From Pseudomonadota bacterium (GTDB taxonomy: Bacteria > Pseudomonadota > Gammaproteobacteria > Acidiferrobacterales > Acidiferrobacteraceae), in NCBI GenBank assembly GCA_021827145.1, contig JAKAXK010000002.1, positions 21,484 through 85,483 of the forward strand: a stretch of DNA of 64,000 nucleotides. Reading direction: 5' to 3'. The position numbers were made by a program, and so were the translations under genes. Each line of letters opens with the position of its first letter. The first letter of the stretch is position 1. Shown here piece after piece: positions 16,194 through 24,550 of this stretch. The notes under the pieces are model-generated. The model was not told where the DNA came from and made no database searches. It saw nothing but the letters and a program-made list of their open reading frames with translations.

Positions 16194-17230
16194 GTCTCAT
16201 CAATAAAGTCCTGCGTGATCTCGAGGCCCGTGAGCGCGACGAGCAAGCATCACAGTCGCGCCCGGTGCTGACCGATCTGCGCGCTGCGCCCGAATCGCCC
16301 GAGCGCTCGGGGGTCCCGCGCGCGACATGGCTGCTGCTGGCGGTGGCAATCGTCGCCATCGCTGTGCTTGTAGCCTGGGTGGTCGGGCGCGGGCCCGCGC
16401 GCGCCCCGGCCGCCAGGGTCGTCCACGCCTCCGTCGCGCCCCCGAAGGGGGTGCGCGTAGCGCCGGTGGCCGTCGCGCCGCCCAAGACTAAGGCGTCACC
16501 GGCCGGTGCGCGCGCAAGATCGGTTGTGAAGCCTGTCCCTTCCCGCGCCTTCGTCTCCGCCGCCCACCCGCCGATCGCACCGCATAGGGTCACGCGTAGG
16601 ACACGAGCCGGATCTGCCGCCATATCCCGGCATCGGAAGCCCTTGACGGCGGTCGAGCAGGCGCAGAGCGCCTACCGTCGCGCCGTGCAGGCCTTGCAGG
16701 CCGGGGACACCGCGCAGGCGCGCGCGGCCTTGCGCGCGGCACTGCGTGCCCGTCCGACGAGTCTGCGGGCGGCACTGCTGCTGGCGACCCTCGATATCCA
16801 GGGGGCGCATCTGCGTGGCGCCCGCCACATCTTACGGACCACCTTGCACGCCCATCCTCATGCGCTGCCAGCGGTGATGTTGCTCGCACAGGTCGATCTG
16901 CGGCGCGGTCGGCCGGCGGATGCAGCCCGCACCCTTGGGCGCGCGCAGCCCTTGGGCGCGGCCAGTCACTCTTATTGGGCCTTGCTGGCCGCCTCCCGTC
17001 TGCGCGCCGGGGATCAAGCCGGGGCGCTTTCCGCCTACCGCAGCGGCCTCAAGCGATTTCCTGGAGACGGTTCCCTGTGGGTGGGCGAGGGGATCGTGGA
17101 GTCCCGGAGGGGACATACCCGGCGCGCACGCCTCGCGTGGCGCCAGGCCTCGCATTGTCCCTTGACTCCGGTGCTCGCTCGTTTCGTGCAGGCCGAGTTG
17201 CAGGGGGGTGGGGCGGCTCAGAAGCGATAA
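16190..17230 (+). CDS. mshN: MSHA biogenesis protein MshN, TPR protein
   Basis: 346 residues. The N-terminal SLINKVLRDLEARER is the MshN/GspB-like cytoplasmic signature, followed by one membrane segment (about 46-65), an Ala/Pro/Arg-rich linker, and a C-terminal half of tetratricopeptide-like helices from about residue 160 (AYRRAVQALQAGDTAQARAA). The ending ARLAWRQASHCPLTPVLARF matches the usual MshN tail. It is the last gene of the pilus operon and overlaps a convergent barrel gene by 13 bases. No MshQ-like tip adhesin follows. Confidence 0.85.
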   Translation: MSLINKVLRDLEARERDEQASQSRPVLTDLRAAPESPERSGVPRATWLLLAVAIVAIAVLVAWVVGRGPARAPAARVVHASVAPPKGVRVAPVAVAPPKTKASPAGARARSVVKPVPSRAFVSAAHPPIAPHRVTRRTRAGSAAISRHRKPLTAVEQAQSAYRRAVQALQAGDTAQARAALRAALRARPTSLRAALLLATLDIQGAHLRGARHILRTTLHAHPHALPAVMLLAQVDLRRGRPADAARTLGRAQPLGAASHSYWALLAASRLRAGDQAGALSAYRSGLKRFPGDGSLWVGEGIVESRRGHTRRARLAWRQASHCPLTPVLARFVQAELQGGGAAQKR

Positions 17231-17871
17231 CCGATGCTCAACGAGGCGACCGGATAGGCCCGCAGACGGCGGGCCTGATGCTGGATCTGGGCGCGGACAG
17301 ACGCGATTTCGGCGGCCACCGCTGGGTTGGAGGCGGACCCCGGGGCGTTCAAGGTGGTCGTCGGCCGATCCCATAGGACACCCAGATCCACGGCGTAGGC
17401 GAAACCAGCCCGCATCCGCGCGTCATTGCTCAAGCCCAGCCCGAGATAGGGCGCGAAGCGCTGATACGTCACATTGCCGGTGATCGGTCCGACCGCGGAC
17501 GCGGGTATGCTGTAGCCGCTGATGTCGTAATAGCCGTTGACCGGGGTCGCGCTCAGATCGACGCGATTGTCGTCGTAATAGACGCCGGCCGTGAAATGGA
17601 AGACACCGCGGAAGGGATAGACATCGGCGAGCAGGGCCGCATTACGAAAGCGCGCGCGTGCGCGGTAGTTGAGCCCCTGGGTCGTTTCGCGGCGTGTGAG
17701 GCGGCCGTCGTTGGCGAGTAGTCGCGCATCGAGCCTATCCGCTACCAGCGGGAGCGAGAGCGTGGCGCCCACCCCTAAGGTGCCCGCGCCGACGCTTAGA
17801 CCTATGCCCGCCCAGGCGGGCACAACGACCGCGCCTGCCATCAAACCCCCCATTGCAAGTGTCCTGATCAT
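17218..17871 (-). CDS. Outer-membrane beta-barrel protein, unknown
   Basis: 217 residues from ATG 17871, chosen because GGGAGGA precedes it and a signal peptide (MIRTLAMGGLMAGAVVVPAWA) follows at once; a longer frame upstream has neither. The mature protein begins GIGLSVGAGTLGVGATLSLPL, has a YPFRGVFHFTAGVYYDDNRV segment and ends in YRF with a terminal aromatic residue, all typical of small OMPs. It resembles a group of uncharacterised proteobacterial barrel proteins; no substrate is known to me. Its 3' end overlaps mshN by 13 bases. Confidence 0.75.
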   Translation of the reverse strand: MIRTLAMGGLMAGAVVVPAWAGIGLSVGAGTLGVGATLSLPLVADRLDARLLANDGRLTRRETTQGLNYRARARFRNAALLADVYPFRGVFHFTAGVYYDDNRVDLSATPVNGYYDISGYSIPASAVGPITGNVTYQRFAPYLGLGLSNDARMRAGFAYAVDLGVLWDRPTTTLNAPGSASNPAVAAEIASVRAQIQHQARRLRAYPVASLSIGYRF

Positions 17872-17980
17872 GATCGTAGTCCTCCCAGGATGCTCCGGCG
17901 CTTGGACGATATTCCAGGGCCGGCACTGATCCAACGGTCCTTAGGTCGCTCCAACCTTTATCGGCCGCGCGCCGCCACGT

Positions 17981-19183
17981 ATGCTTGCGCTTCGAGAATC
18001 GAGACCTGAGTCGATGGCAGGGAATCCCTTTGCAAGCCTATTGGAGCCGCTCTTCGCGCGTGCCCGCGCCCGGGACCTGTGGCGCCGCCGCGAGATCCGC
18101 ACATCTCCCCAGGCCCCCGTGATAGAGGTCGGGCACGAGACATTGCTGTCCTTCGCGAGCAATGACTATCTAGGCCTCGCCAGCGATCCGGGGGTCGTGG
18201 CGGCCTTGTGCGCGGGGGCCCGGCGCTACGGCGCCGGCGCCGGCGCCTCACACCTGCTCGGGGGTCATACCAGCGCTCACCATGAGCTCGAAGACGCCCT
18301 GGCCGCCTTTACGGGCGCGCCCCGGGCGCTGCTCTTCTCCACGGGTTATATGGCCAACCTGGCGCTTCTGACCACCTTGTGTCCGCGCCACGGAGGCGTC
18401 TTCGAGGATAGGCGCAATCATGCCTCCTTGTTGGACGCGGCAAGCCTCGCGCACGCGCGTAGGCATCGCTATCGGGATATGGGGGCACTACGCGCCGCAC
18501 TCGCGGCGGCGGGTCCCGGCGGTCTCATCGTCAGCGACGGCGTCTTCAGCATGGACGGCGACATGGCCGATGCCCCGGCGTTGCTGGCGCTCGCCCAGGC
18601 CCACGGCGCAGGACTCATATTGGATGATGCCCATGCCTTCGGGGTGGTGGGTCCGAGCGGACGTGGCACGCCGGCCGCCCATGGCCTGAGCTACGATCCG
18701 ACCCTCATCCACATGGGGACCCTCGGCAAGGCCTTCGGCGTTTTCGGCGCCTTCGTTGCCGCCGATAGCGACGTCATCGAGGCTTTGATTCAGCGCGCGC
18801 GGCCCTACATCTATACGACCGCCTTGCCGCCGGCCCTGGCGACATCCGCAAAGGTGGCCCTCGATCTCGTCATCGCGGGCGACCACAGACGTGCGATGCT
18901 GTTCGATCGCATCCGTCAGTTTCGTGAGGGCGCCACCGCCCTTGGCCTGCCATTGCTCCCCTCCTCCACCGCCATCCAAGCGGTGGTCTTCGGTGAGGCA
19001 TCGCGCGCGATCGCGGCCAGCGCCTTCCTTCGAGATCGCGGCTTGTATGTCCCGGCCATACGCCCGCCCACGGTCCCGCAAGGCAGCGCCCGTCTGCGGG
19101 TGGCCTTGTCGGCGGCCCATGGCACCGATGATGTCGACCGCCTGCTCGAGGCCCTCGCGACCTTGCCTAGGGACACGACCTGA
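17981..19183 (+). CDS. bioF: 8-amino-7-oxononanoate synthase
   Basis: 400 residues from ATG 17981; ATG 18014 would remove 11 residues and neither has a strong ribosome site. It is a PLP-dependent alpha-oxoamine synthase: FASNDYLGLA near residue 54, HASLLDAASL near 145, DGVFSMDGDMA near 185, DDAHAFGVVG near 210, and the PLP lysine in TLGKAFGVFGA near 245. It condenses pimeloyl-ACP with alanine in biotin synthesis. It is first in bioF-bioH-bioC; the bioH ATG overlaps its stop (TGATG). Confidence 0.94.
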   Translation: MLALRESRPESMAGNPFASLLEPLFARARARDLWRRREIRTSPQAPVIEVGHETLLSFASNDYLGLASDPGVVAALCAGARRYGAGAGASHLLGGHTSAHHELEDALAAFTGAPRALLFSTGYMANLALLTTLCPRHGGVFEDRRNHASLLDAASLAHARRHRYRDMGALRAALAAAGPGGLIVSDGVFSMDGDMADAPALLALAQAHGAGLILDDAHAFGVVGPSGRGTPAAHGLSYDPTLIHMGTLGKAFGVFGAFVAADSDVIEALIQRARPYIYTTALPPALATSAKVALDLVIAGDHRRAMLFDRIRQFREGATALGLPLLPSSTAIQAVVFGEASRAIAASAFLRDRGLYVPAIRPPTVPQGSARLRVALSAAHGTDDVDRLLEALATLPRDTT

Positions 19184-19899
19184 TGATGTTTCTTCTTCAC
19201 GGCTGGGGCTTGAATCGACGCGTGTTCGCGGGCTTGGAGCAGGCCCTCGGCGTGCCCGCCCGATCCCTGGATCTCCCGGGTCACGGGGAGGCCCCCTATG
19301 AACCCGGCGCACTCGACCCCGATCGGCTCGCCGCACGCCTTGCCGTTTCCCATCCAGGGGCTCACGTTTGGCTCGGCTGGTCGCTTGGCGGGCTTGTAGC
19401 CCTGTCGCTGGCGGCCCGTCACCCGCAGTGCGTGAGTCGGCTCGTTCTCGTCGGGGCCACGCCGCGTTTCGCGCGCGCGCCCGACTGGCCGTGCGGCACC
19501 GAGCCCGCCGTCCTGCAGGCCTTCGCCGACCAACTGAGGGTCGACCACGCGGCCACCGTTCGACGTTTTCTGACCCTGCAGGCGGGGCCCGGGGCACGGG
19601 CGGAAACCCGCGCCCTCATGGCCCATCTGCAAGACGGTGGTATGCCGCAGGCCGCGGCGCTTGCCGAAGGACTCGCGATCCTTGAGGGGAGCGATCGGCG
19701 CGCGCTCCTGCCATCGATCCGCGTGCCGGTCTTGTTCGTGCATGCGGCCACTGACACCATCGTACCGATCGAGGCCGCGCGCGCCGCCTCGCGTCTCGTG
19801 CCGGACGGACGGCTTCAAGAGGCGGGCCGTGGGCATGCGCCCTTCCTGAACGCCGAGGATGCCGTTGCCACCCTCATACGAGATTTCCTCCGTGATTGA
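19183..19899 (+). CDS. bioH: Pimeloyl-ACP methyl ester esterase
   Basis: 238 residues, an alpha/beta hydrolase of BioH size. The oxyanion region is FLLHGWGLN near the N-terminus; the nucleophile elbow is GWSLGG (Ser about residue 68); the acid is in AATDTIVPIEAA and the histidine in AGRGHAPFLNAE. BioH cleaves the methyl ester from pimeloyl-ACP methyl ester, ending the disguise introduced by BioC. Position between bioF and bioC confirms the role. Confidence 0.93.
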   Translation: MMFLLHGWGLNRRVFAGLEQALGVPARSLDLPGHGEAPYEPGALDPDRLAARLAVSHPGAHVWLGWSLGGLVALSLAARHPQCVSRLVLVGATPRFARAPDWPCGTEPAVLQAFADQLRVDHAATVRRFLTLQAGPGARAETRALMAHLQDGGMPQAAALAEGLAILEGSDRRALLPSIRVPVLFVHAATDTIVPIEAARAASRLVPDGRLQEAGRGHAPFLNAEDAVATLIRDFLRD

Positions 19900-20743
19900 T
19901 CTGAACCAGGACGCCATTCGTCACAATTTCGACCGCGCCGCGCGCAGCTACGACGAGGGTGCGGTCTTGCAACGCAAGGTCGCCGATGAGCTTCTGAGTC
20001 GCTTCCAGTGGCTGCGCACGGAGCCTGTGACCTTGCTCGATGTGGGGACCGGGACCGGCTATGCCATCCCTCACCTCCGCCGCCGCTTCCGCAAGAGTCA
20101 GGTCCTTGCCTGCGATATCGCCTTGTCCATGGCGCGCGCCGCCCGTCGTCATCGGGGCCTCTGGCGTCCGACACCGGTGTGGGTGGCCGATGGTCATGAA
20201 CTGCCCTTGCGTTCAGAAGCGCTCGATTGCATCTATTCGAGCCTCGCACTTCAATGGATGGATATACCACGCGCCTTTGCAGAATTCCGTCGTGTGCTAC
20301 GGCCCGATGGTCTGTTGACATTTGCGACATTCGGGCCCGATACATTGCAGGAGTTGCGGGCTGCGTGGGAGCAGGTCGATGATCGCCCGCATATCCATAC
20401 TTTCGTGGATATGCATGACTTGGGCGACACCTTGGTGGGTGCCGGATTTGCCGATCCCGTACTTGATGTCGAACGCTATACCCTTACCTATGGCTCGCCG
20501 CGCGATGCCTTGCGTGACTTAAAGCGCATCGGAGCGCACAACGCCGCCGCGGGCCGTTTTCAGGGGCTCACCGGCAAGACCCGCTATCAGCGCTTCGAAG
20601 AGGCCTGCGAGGCGTTCCGTCGTGACGGGCGCTTGCCCGTCACCTACGAAGTCGTCTATGGGCAGGCCTGGGTGCCCCAGCATGTGCCGCGTCCATTCAC
20701 CCCACCTCGGGGGCGCGCCGTGATCCCCATTCGAGGCGCTTAG
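19892..20743 (+). CDS. bioC: Malonyl-ACP O-methyltransferase
   Basis: 283 residues from GTG 19892, which overlaps the end of bioH; a longer frame from ATG 19859 would add 11 poorly conserved residues. Class I SAM methyltransferase: NFDRAARSYDEGAVLQ at the N-terminus is typical of BioC, motif I is LLDVGTGTG, then ACDIALSMA, YSSLALQWMD and LTFATFGPDTLQEL. It methylates the free carboxyl of malonyl-ACP to start pimelate synthesis by the fatty-acid machinery. It closes the bio operon. Confidence 0.93.
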   Translation: MIDLNQDAIRHNFDRAARSYDEGAVLQRKVADELLSRFQWLRTEPVTLLDVGTGTGYAIPHLRRRFRKSQVLACDIALSMARAARRHRGLWRPTPVWVADGHELPLRSEALDCIYSSLALQWMDIPRAFAEFRRVLRPDGLLTFATFGPDTLQELRAAWEQVDDRPHIHTFVDMHDLGDTLVGAGFADPVLDVERYTLTYGSPRDALRDLKRIGAHNAAAGRFQGLTGKTRYQRFEEACEAFRRDGRLPVTYEVVYGQAWVPQHVPRPFTPPRGRAVIPIRGA

Positions 20744-21055
20744 GCGATTGTAATAATGGGTGGTATGGGGCCCCTTCGTTCTAATGGTGTAAAGCGGTCT
20801 ATGCGCCTCAGTCTCCGCGACTTCGACGTTCCTTTATATACTTGTGTCGTCATCGGTATTTTGCGTTGTCTGCGCGCACCGCGGCATCACTAGCGCGTCC
20901 TCGCGCCGGCTTGTCCGCGCCCATGATCACGATGGCGAGCGCAAGACCCTTCAATGTGCCGCTACCCGTGAATTTCCGGTATAACCCCTCCATTTAACGA
21001 ATAGCGCCAACGCTTCGCTAGCCGTATCGTGCCTGCCATCAACGGAGGCACGGAA
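20744..21055 (+). other. Intergenic region between bioC and the VirB-like cluster
   Basis: 312 bases without a convincing gene. It is less GC-rich than its surroundings. A TATAAC hexamer at 20980-20985 could be a -10 element for the virB2-like gene 70 bases downstream, but the matching -35 (near 20957) is poor. No inverted repeat, tRNA or integrase remnant that would mark an element boundary was seen. Confidence 0.5.
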
Positions 21056-21358
21056 ATGAAAATACCGATATCACTGTTCCTGTGCGCGGTAAGCCCGGCA
21101 GCTATGGCCATCATGCGCCTGCCGGGATACGCCGAGGGGTCGGATCTGCGCATAACGATTGAAGAGCGGGCACACGCGATAACCGATGTCATAGCACTGA
21201 TCGTCAGCATCCTCGCAATCATAGGGATATTGATAGGAGCGGGATATTTTGCCATCGGGCAGGGCGAGCGTGGCAAGAGTTACGTCATCGGCAGCGTCCT
21301 GGGACTGGTCCTTGCGGCGAGCGCCTATGGGATCGCGGCCTTGGTGGTGGGGGCGTGA
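21056..21358 (+). CDS. VirB2/TrbC-like pilin subunit
   Basis: 100 residues from ATG 21056 (ribosome site ACGGAGG). It has an N-terminal signal sequence (MKIPISLFLCAVSPAAMA), then two hydrophobic helices (VIALIVSILAIIGILIGAGYF and SVLGLVLAASAYGIAALVV) separated by a charged cytoplasmic-type loop AIGQGERGKSY. That architecture is typical of VirB2/TrbC pilins of type IV secretion systems. It is first in a chain of overlapping T4SS-like genes; the next start overlaps its stop. Confidence 0.78.
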   Translation: MKIPISLFLCAVSPAAMAIMRLPGYAEGSDLRITIEERAHAITDVIALIVSILAIIGILIGAGYFAIGQGERGKSYVIGSVLGLVLAASAYGIAALVVGA

Positions 21359-21624
21359 TGGCCTTCAACAAGCGTCTCGCGCCCCCGCGCATCCTGGGAC
21401 TTCCCTTAGGAGCGGCCATTGCGGGTCTGGCGACCATGACGGGGGCGCTATTTTCGGTGGTCTTACCAAGCCCCGAGGGCTTGGCCGCGATGCTGGCGGC
21501 GATTGCCGTGATGCCGTTCGGAATTGCCGCGGCACTGATCGGCGATGACGTGACATTCGTGCGCGTCTATTGGCAGTCAAGGCGCGAACGCCGCATTGCG
21601 GCACGGGAGGGGCTATGGCTTTAG
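21358..21624 (+). CDS. VirB3-like inner-membrane protein
   Basis: 88 residues from ATG 21358 (TGATG overlap). The short basic N-terminus FNKRLAPPRILGLPL, one or two closely spaced hydrophobic segments (AAIAGLATMTGALFSVVL, LAAMLAAIAVMPFGIAAAL) and a basic C-terminal tail (YWQSRRERRIAARE) match VirB3. VirB3 normally associates with VirB4, whose homologue is encoded next and overlaps this gene by 10 bases. Confidence 0.7.
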   Translation: MAFNKRLAPPRILGLPLGAAIAGLATMTGALFSVVLPSPEGLAAMLAAIAVMPFGIAAALIGDDVTFVRVYWQSRRERRIAAREGLWL

Positions 21625-23927
21625 GGGCACGTCGTTATTGCGACGTTTATACGTGGTCGCATGGTTTGAGTGAAAGCGTGGTCGCGCACGGCGACGGGGC
21701 TACGTCGCTGGCCATCCTTTGGGACGGGCTCGATGGCGAATTCGAGGACCGCGTCGGCCGTAATCGCGAATGGGCCACGATAGAGAGGGTCCTCGATCGC
21801 CTGCCGGAACAGTATTGGTTGGAATTCCATTTGTGGCGCGAGCGGCGCGCGGACGCGGCGCGTGACTATATGGCGCATTACGAAGAGGCGACTCGCAAGA
21901 GCCCGTTTGCGGCCGCTATGCGGTCGGCGATCGCGGACCATTTGGCCCCTTGCTTTCTTGTGAATACCGTCGCGCTTATCGTCGGGCGCCTGCCTCGGAT
22001 GGAGGCGGGCGTACGTCGCGCCTTGAACGGCCAGGCCCGGCGCGCGGAGGAGCTCGAGGCGCTGGGGGCGGAGCTCGCCGCCCTGTTGCCTGGCGGCCGC
22101 ATCGCCACGGTTCACGAATACGCGGCCCTTGTGCAGCGCAGCTACGACCTGGGCCCGCCCTTCGCGGCCTTCGATCCCTGGCTGTCGCTTGCCGAGCAGC
22201 TGGTGGTGGTGCCCCCAAAACCTCAGAAGCGCGCCCTGGACATCGATGGGCGACTGGTGCGCATGTACTATCTCCACCTCTATCCGGAGGTCGATGCCGC
22301 GTGGATCCTCCCCAGCGTCTCGGGCTCTATCAGCTTGCACGTCTCGCAGGTCATCATGCCGGCCGCCACCGAGCAGGCGCTGCGTGCCTCGGAGCGCGCC
22401 GATAGGCTTGCGCAGGGCGGTCTTGCCCACAAGGGCCGGGAGCGGCAACTGGCGGTCCTCAAGGAGATGCAGGGCTTCCGTCTGGAGGTGGCCGAGCACG
22501 ACTGGCGCGTGCACCGCAACGCCTACATGGTTTGCGCGGAAATAGAGGGCGTGCCGGCGGCTGCCTTGAGTCGACTCGTGGAGGGCTTGCAGGGCAAGGG
22601 TGGGCGCGTGCGCGACGACGACTTCGTGCAGCTGCCATTTTTCCGGGTATCTCAGCCTGGGCAAGGTTACCAGGCACCGATCTGGCGGCCGGATCATGCC
22701 GCGCTGATAGCGGCCATGGCCCCAACGCAGGTCTTTCGCAAGGGTTGCCACTACCCCGAGTCCTTACGTTTAGGGCTGGCCTCCCAGCCGATCCACTTCG
22801 ATTACAGTCACCAAGTCGTGGCGCATGGCTTCACGGTCGCGATGACGGGTGCGGGCAAGGGCGTGGACAAGGTCGCGTCCATGGTCGAGACCTACCCTTT
22901 TGGCGTGGACTGGTATGTGCTGGAGATCGGTTCCACATACCGCTGGGCGATCGAGGGGCTTGGTGGTCGCTATACGAGGATCGACCCGGGCACGGCCGCA
23001 GTTAACCCTCTGCCCCCGCGGAGCGCGGCCGCGGGAGGCCTCGACCCGCTGCTCGCTTCCGGCACCATGAATATTTTGGCCTTCATCCTGACCGACGGCC
23101 GCACGCTCCTCGACTTTCATGAGCAAGCGGCCGGCGCCACGGCGCTTACGCGCCTTTATGGCATGGAGTCCCTCACCGATCCAGGTTTATCCGATCTCTT
23201 GGTGTCTCTCGAAGGGTTGACTGACGTGATCCCGGAACAGCGGCGCGCGGCGCAGGTTATGGCCGCAAATCTGCACAGTTTTCTCGAAACCCCAGAGGGG
23301 CGGATATTTGCGGGGCCAGACAATGTCCAGCTGAGCCCGGGTATATGCGGCGTCGATTTGAGGGATGTGGATAGGGCGAGCCCGAAATTGCTCACCTTCT
23401 ATCTCGTGTTTCTGTGCCTGCGCTTCCTGAATCTTGCCTTTGCCAACCGCAATCAGGCCCGCGTCCTACTCGACGAAATCCATCGTTTCGTGGCCCATGC
23501 CCCAGCGGTCTTGGCGCGCCTCGTATCGGAGATCGCCCGCATGGGGCGCAAGGAAGCGGCGGCTATCGATATCGTCACACAGGGGCTCGCTGAGATCGAT
23601 CTCATGGAAAAAGAGATCGTCAATTCCATGCCGCTGAGGTCGCTCCTCTACCGTAACGATGGCTGGGAGGAAATCGCCACTCGTATTGGGATGCCGGAGC
23701 GGGCGCTCGAGCTTTGGAAGCGCCTGCCTTTTCCCCTGAATCTTCCCTGGCGCCCGGCGATTCGATCCGTGGGGCCTGAGTATTTCGGTTTGCGATTGAC
23801 CTTCCCGCGCACGCTCCTAGCCTTGGCCGATACCACCCCGGCGGGCTTGGCGCGCAAGGAGCAGCTGGGCACGGAGTTGTCGGATCCTCTCGCGCGCCTG
23901 GCCCGGTATCTGGAGGAGGGGCCATGA
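21615..23927 (+). CDS. VirB4-like T4SS ATPase with altered Walker A
   Basis: 770 residues from ATG 21615 (ribosome site GGGAGGGG). The N-terminal half resembles the VirB4/CagE domain. The ATPase half has a Walker A-like loop MTGAGKGVDK with Lys415, but the Ser/Thr that follows the Lys in nearly all P-loops is Gly416, and the first Gly of the loop is Ala. Downstream are GSTYRWAIEGLGGRYTRIDPG and an intact Walker B, RVLLDEIHRF (Asp620, Glu621), then a VTQGLAEIDL segment typical of VirB4/TraC. VirB4 energises T4SS assembly. The altered loop suggests weakened or unusual nucleotide hydrolysis, unless another residue compensates. Confidence 0.85.
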   Translation: MALGARRYCDVYTWSHGLSESVVAHGDGATSLAILWDGLDGEFEDRVGRNREWATIERVLDRLPEQYWLEFHLWRERRADAARDYMAHYEEATRKSPFAAAMRSAIADHLAPCFLVNTVALIVGRLPRMEAGVRRALNGQARRAEELEALGAELAALLPGGRIATVHEYAALVQRSYDLGPPFAAFDPWLSLAEQLVVVPPKPQKRALDIDGRLVRMYYLHLYPEVDAAWILPSVSGSISLHVSQVIMPAATEQALRASERADRLAQGGLAHKGRERQLAVLKEMQGFRLEVAEHDWRVHRNAYMVCAEIEGVPAAALSRLVEGLQGKGGRVRDDDFVQLPFFRVSQPGQGYQAPIWRPDHAALIAAMAPTQVFRKGCHYPESLRLGLASQPIHFDYSHQVVAHGFTVAMTGAGKGVDKVASMVETYPFGVDWYVLEIGSTYRWAIEGLGGRYTRIDPGTAAVNPLPPRSAAAGGLDPLLASGTMNILAFILTDGRTLLDFHEQAAGATALTRLYGMESLTDPGLSDLLVSLEGLTDVIPEQRRAAQVMAANLHSFLETPEGRIFAGPDNVQLSPGICGVDLRDVDRASPKLLTFYLVFLCLRFLNLAFANRNQARVLLDEIHRFVAHAPAVLARLVSEIARMGRKEAAAIDIVTQGLAEIDLMEKEIVNSMPLRSLLYRNDGWEEIATRIGMPERALELWKRLPFPLNLPWRPAIRSVGPEYFGLRLTFPRTLLALADTTPAGLARKEQLGTELSDPLARLARYLEEGP

Positions 23928-24550
23928 GCCGCTTGGGTGTCGGGCTTGTTTTGTGGGTGGCCGCGATTGCGCCCGCGTGGGCCTTCCTTGGTGTGGGCGA
24001 TGTCACCTTCGATCCGCCAGTCCACGCGGAGTTGGTCAGTCTCCTGGATCAGACGCTGGCGATCTACCGGACGGCCTTGCGCGAAGTACGCAGGCTACAG
24101 ACCGTCGAAGCGACCCTGCGCGAGGCAAATCGCGACGCGCGGGCGATCGCCAACGGGGATCTCGTGCATTACGAGGAGCGTGGCCTGCCCCACGGTCTGC
24201 CGCAGGGCCTCAGGGCCTTGCTCGCAGACACGGGCGCGGCGGCGGATAACGCGGGTGATTACGGCGGCTATCTGCGCCAACAAGCGCATCGTTTCGGGCG
24301 GCTTGCGCGCCTGCGTTGGTTGCGGCGCGGCGTGCGGCGCGATGCACGGCTTTCGGCGACGAGTCTCGGTATGCGTACGAGCGGCGAGGTCACCGCGCGC
24401 TCGACTGCGACCCTCGCGGACCTGGCGGCCGTTCGTGCGCGCTCGCGGGAGCGGCGAGCTATACGCCGGGCCGCCGAACGACGCAATGCGCGTCACCTGC
24501 CGCGGGAGGCGGCATCCCTGTATCGAGCCTTTGGAGGAAGCCATGACTAG
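23924..24550 (+). CDS. VirB5/TrbJ-like periplasmic protein
   Basis: 208 residues, starting with an ATGA overlap. A signal peptide (MSRLGVGLVLWVAAIAPAWA) precedes FLGVGDVTFDPPVHAELV and a long Arg/Ala/Leu-rich helical region, typical in outline of the VirB5/TrbJ minor pilin proteins (three-helix bundle). Arginine content in the second half is very high. The VirB5 assignment rests on position after virB4, signal peptide and helical content; sequence similarity is weak by eye. Confidence 0.55.
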   Translation: MSRLGVGLVLWVAAIAPAWAFLGVGDVTFDPPVHAELVSLLDQTLAIYRTALREVRRLQTVEATLREANRDARAIANGDLVHYEERGLPHGLPQGLRALLADTGAAADNAGDYGGYLRQQAHRFGRLARLRWLRRGVRRDARLSATSLGMRTSGEVTARSTATLADLAAVRARSRERRAIRRAAERRNARHLPREAASLYRAFGGSHD

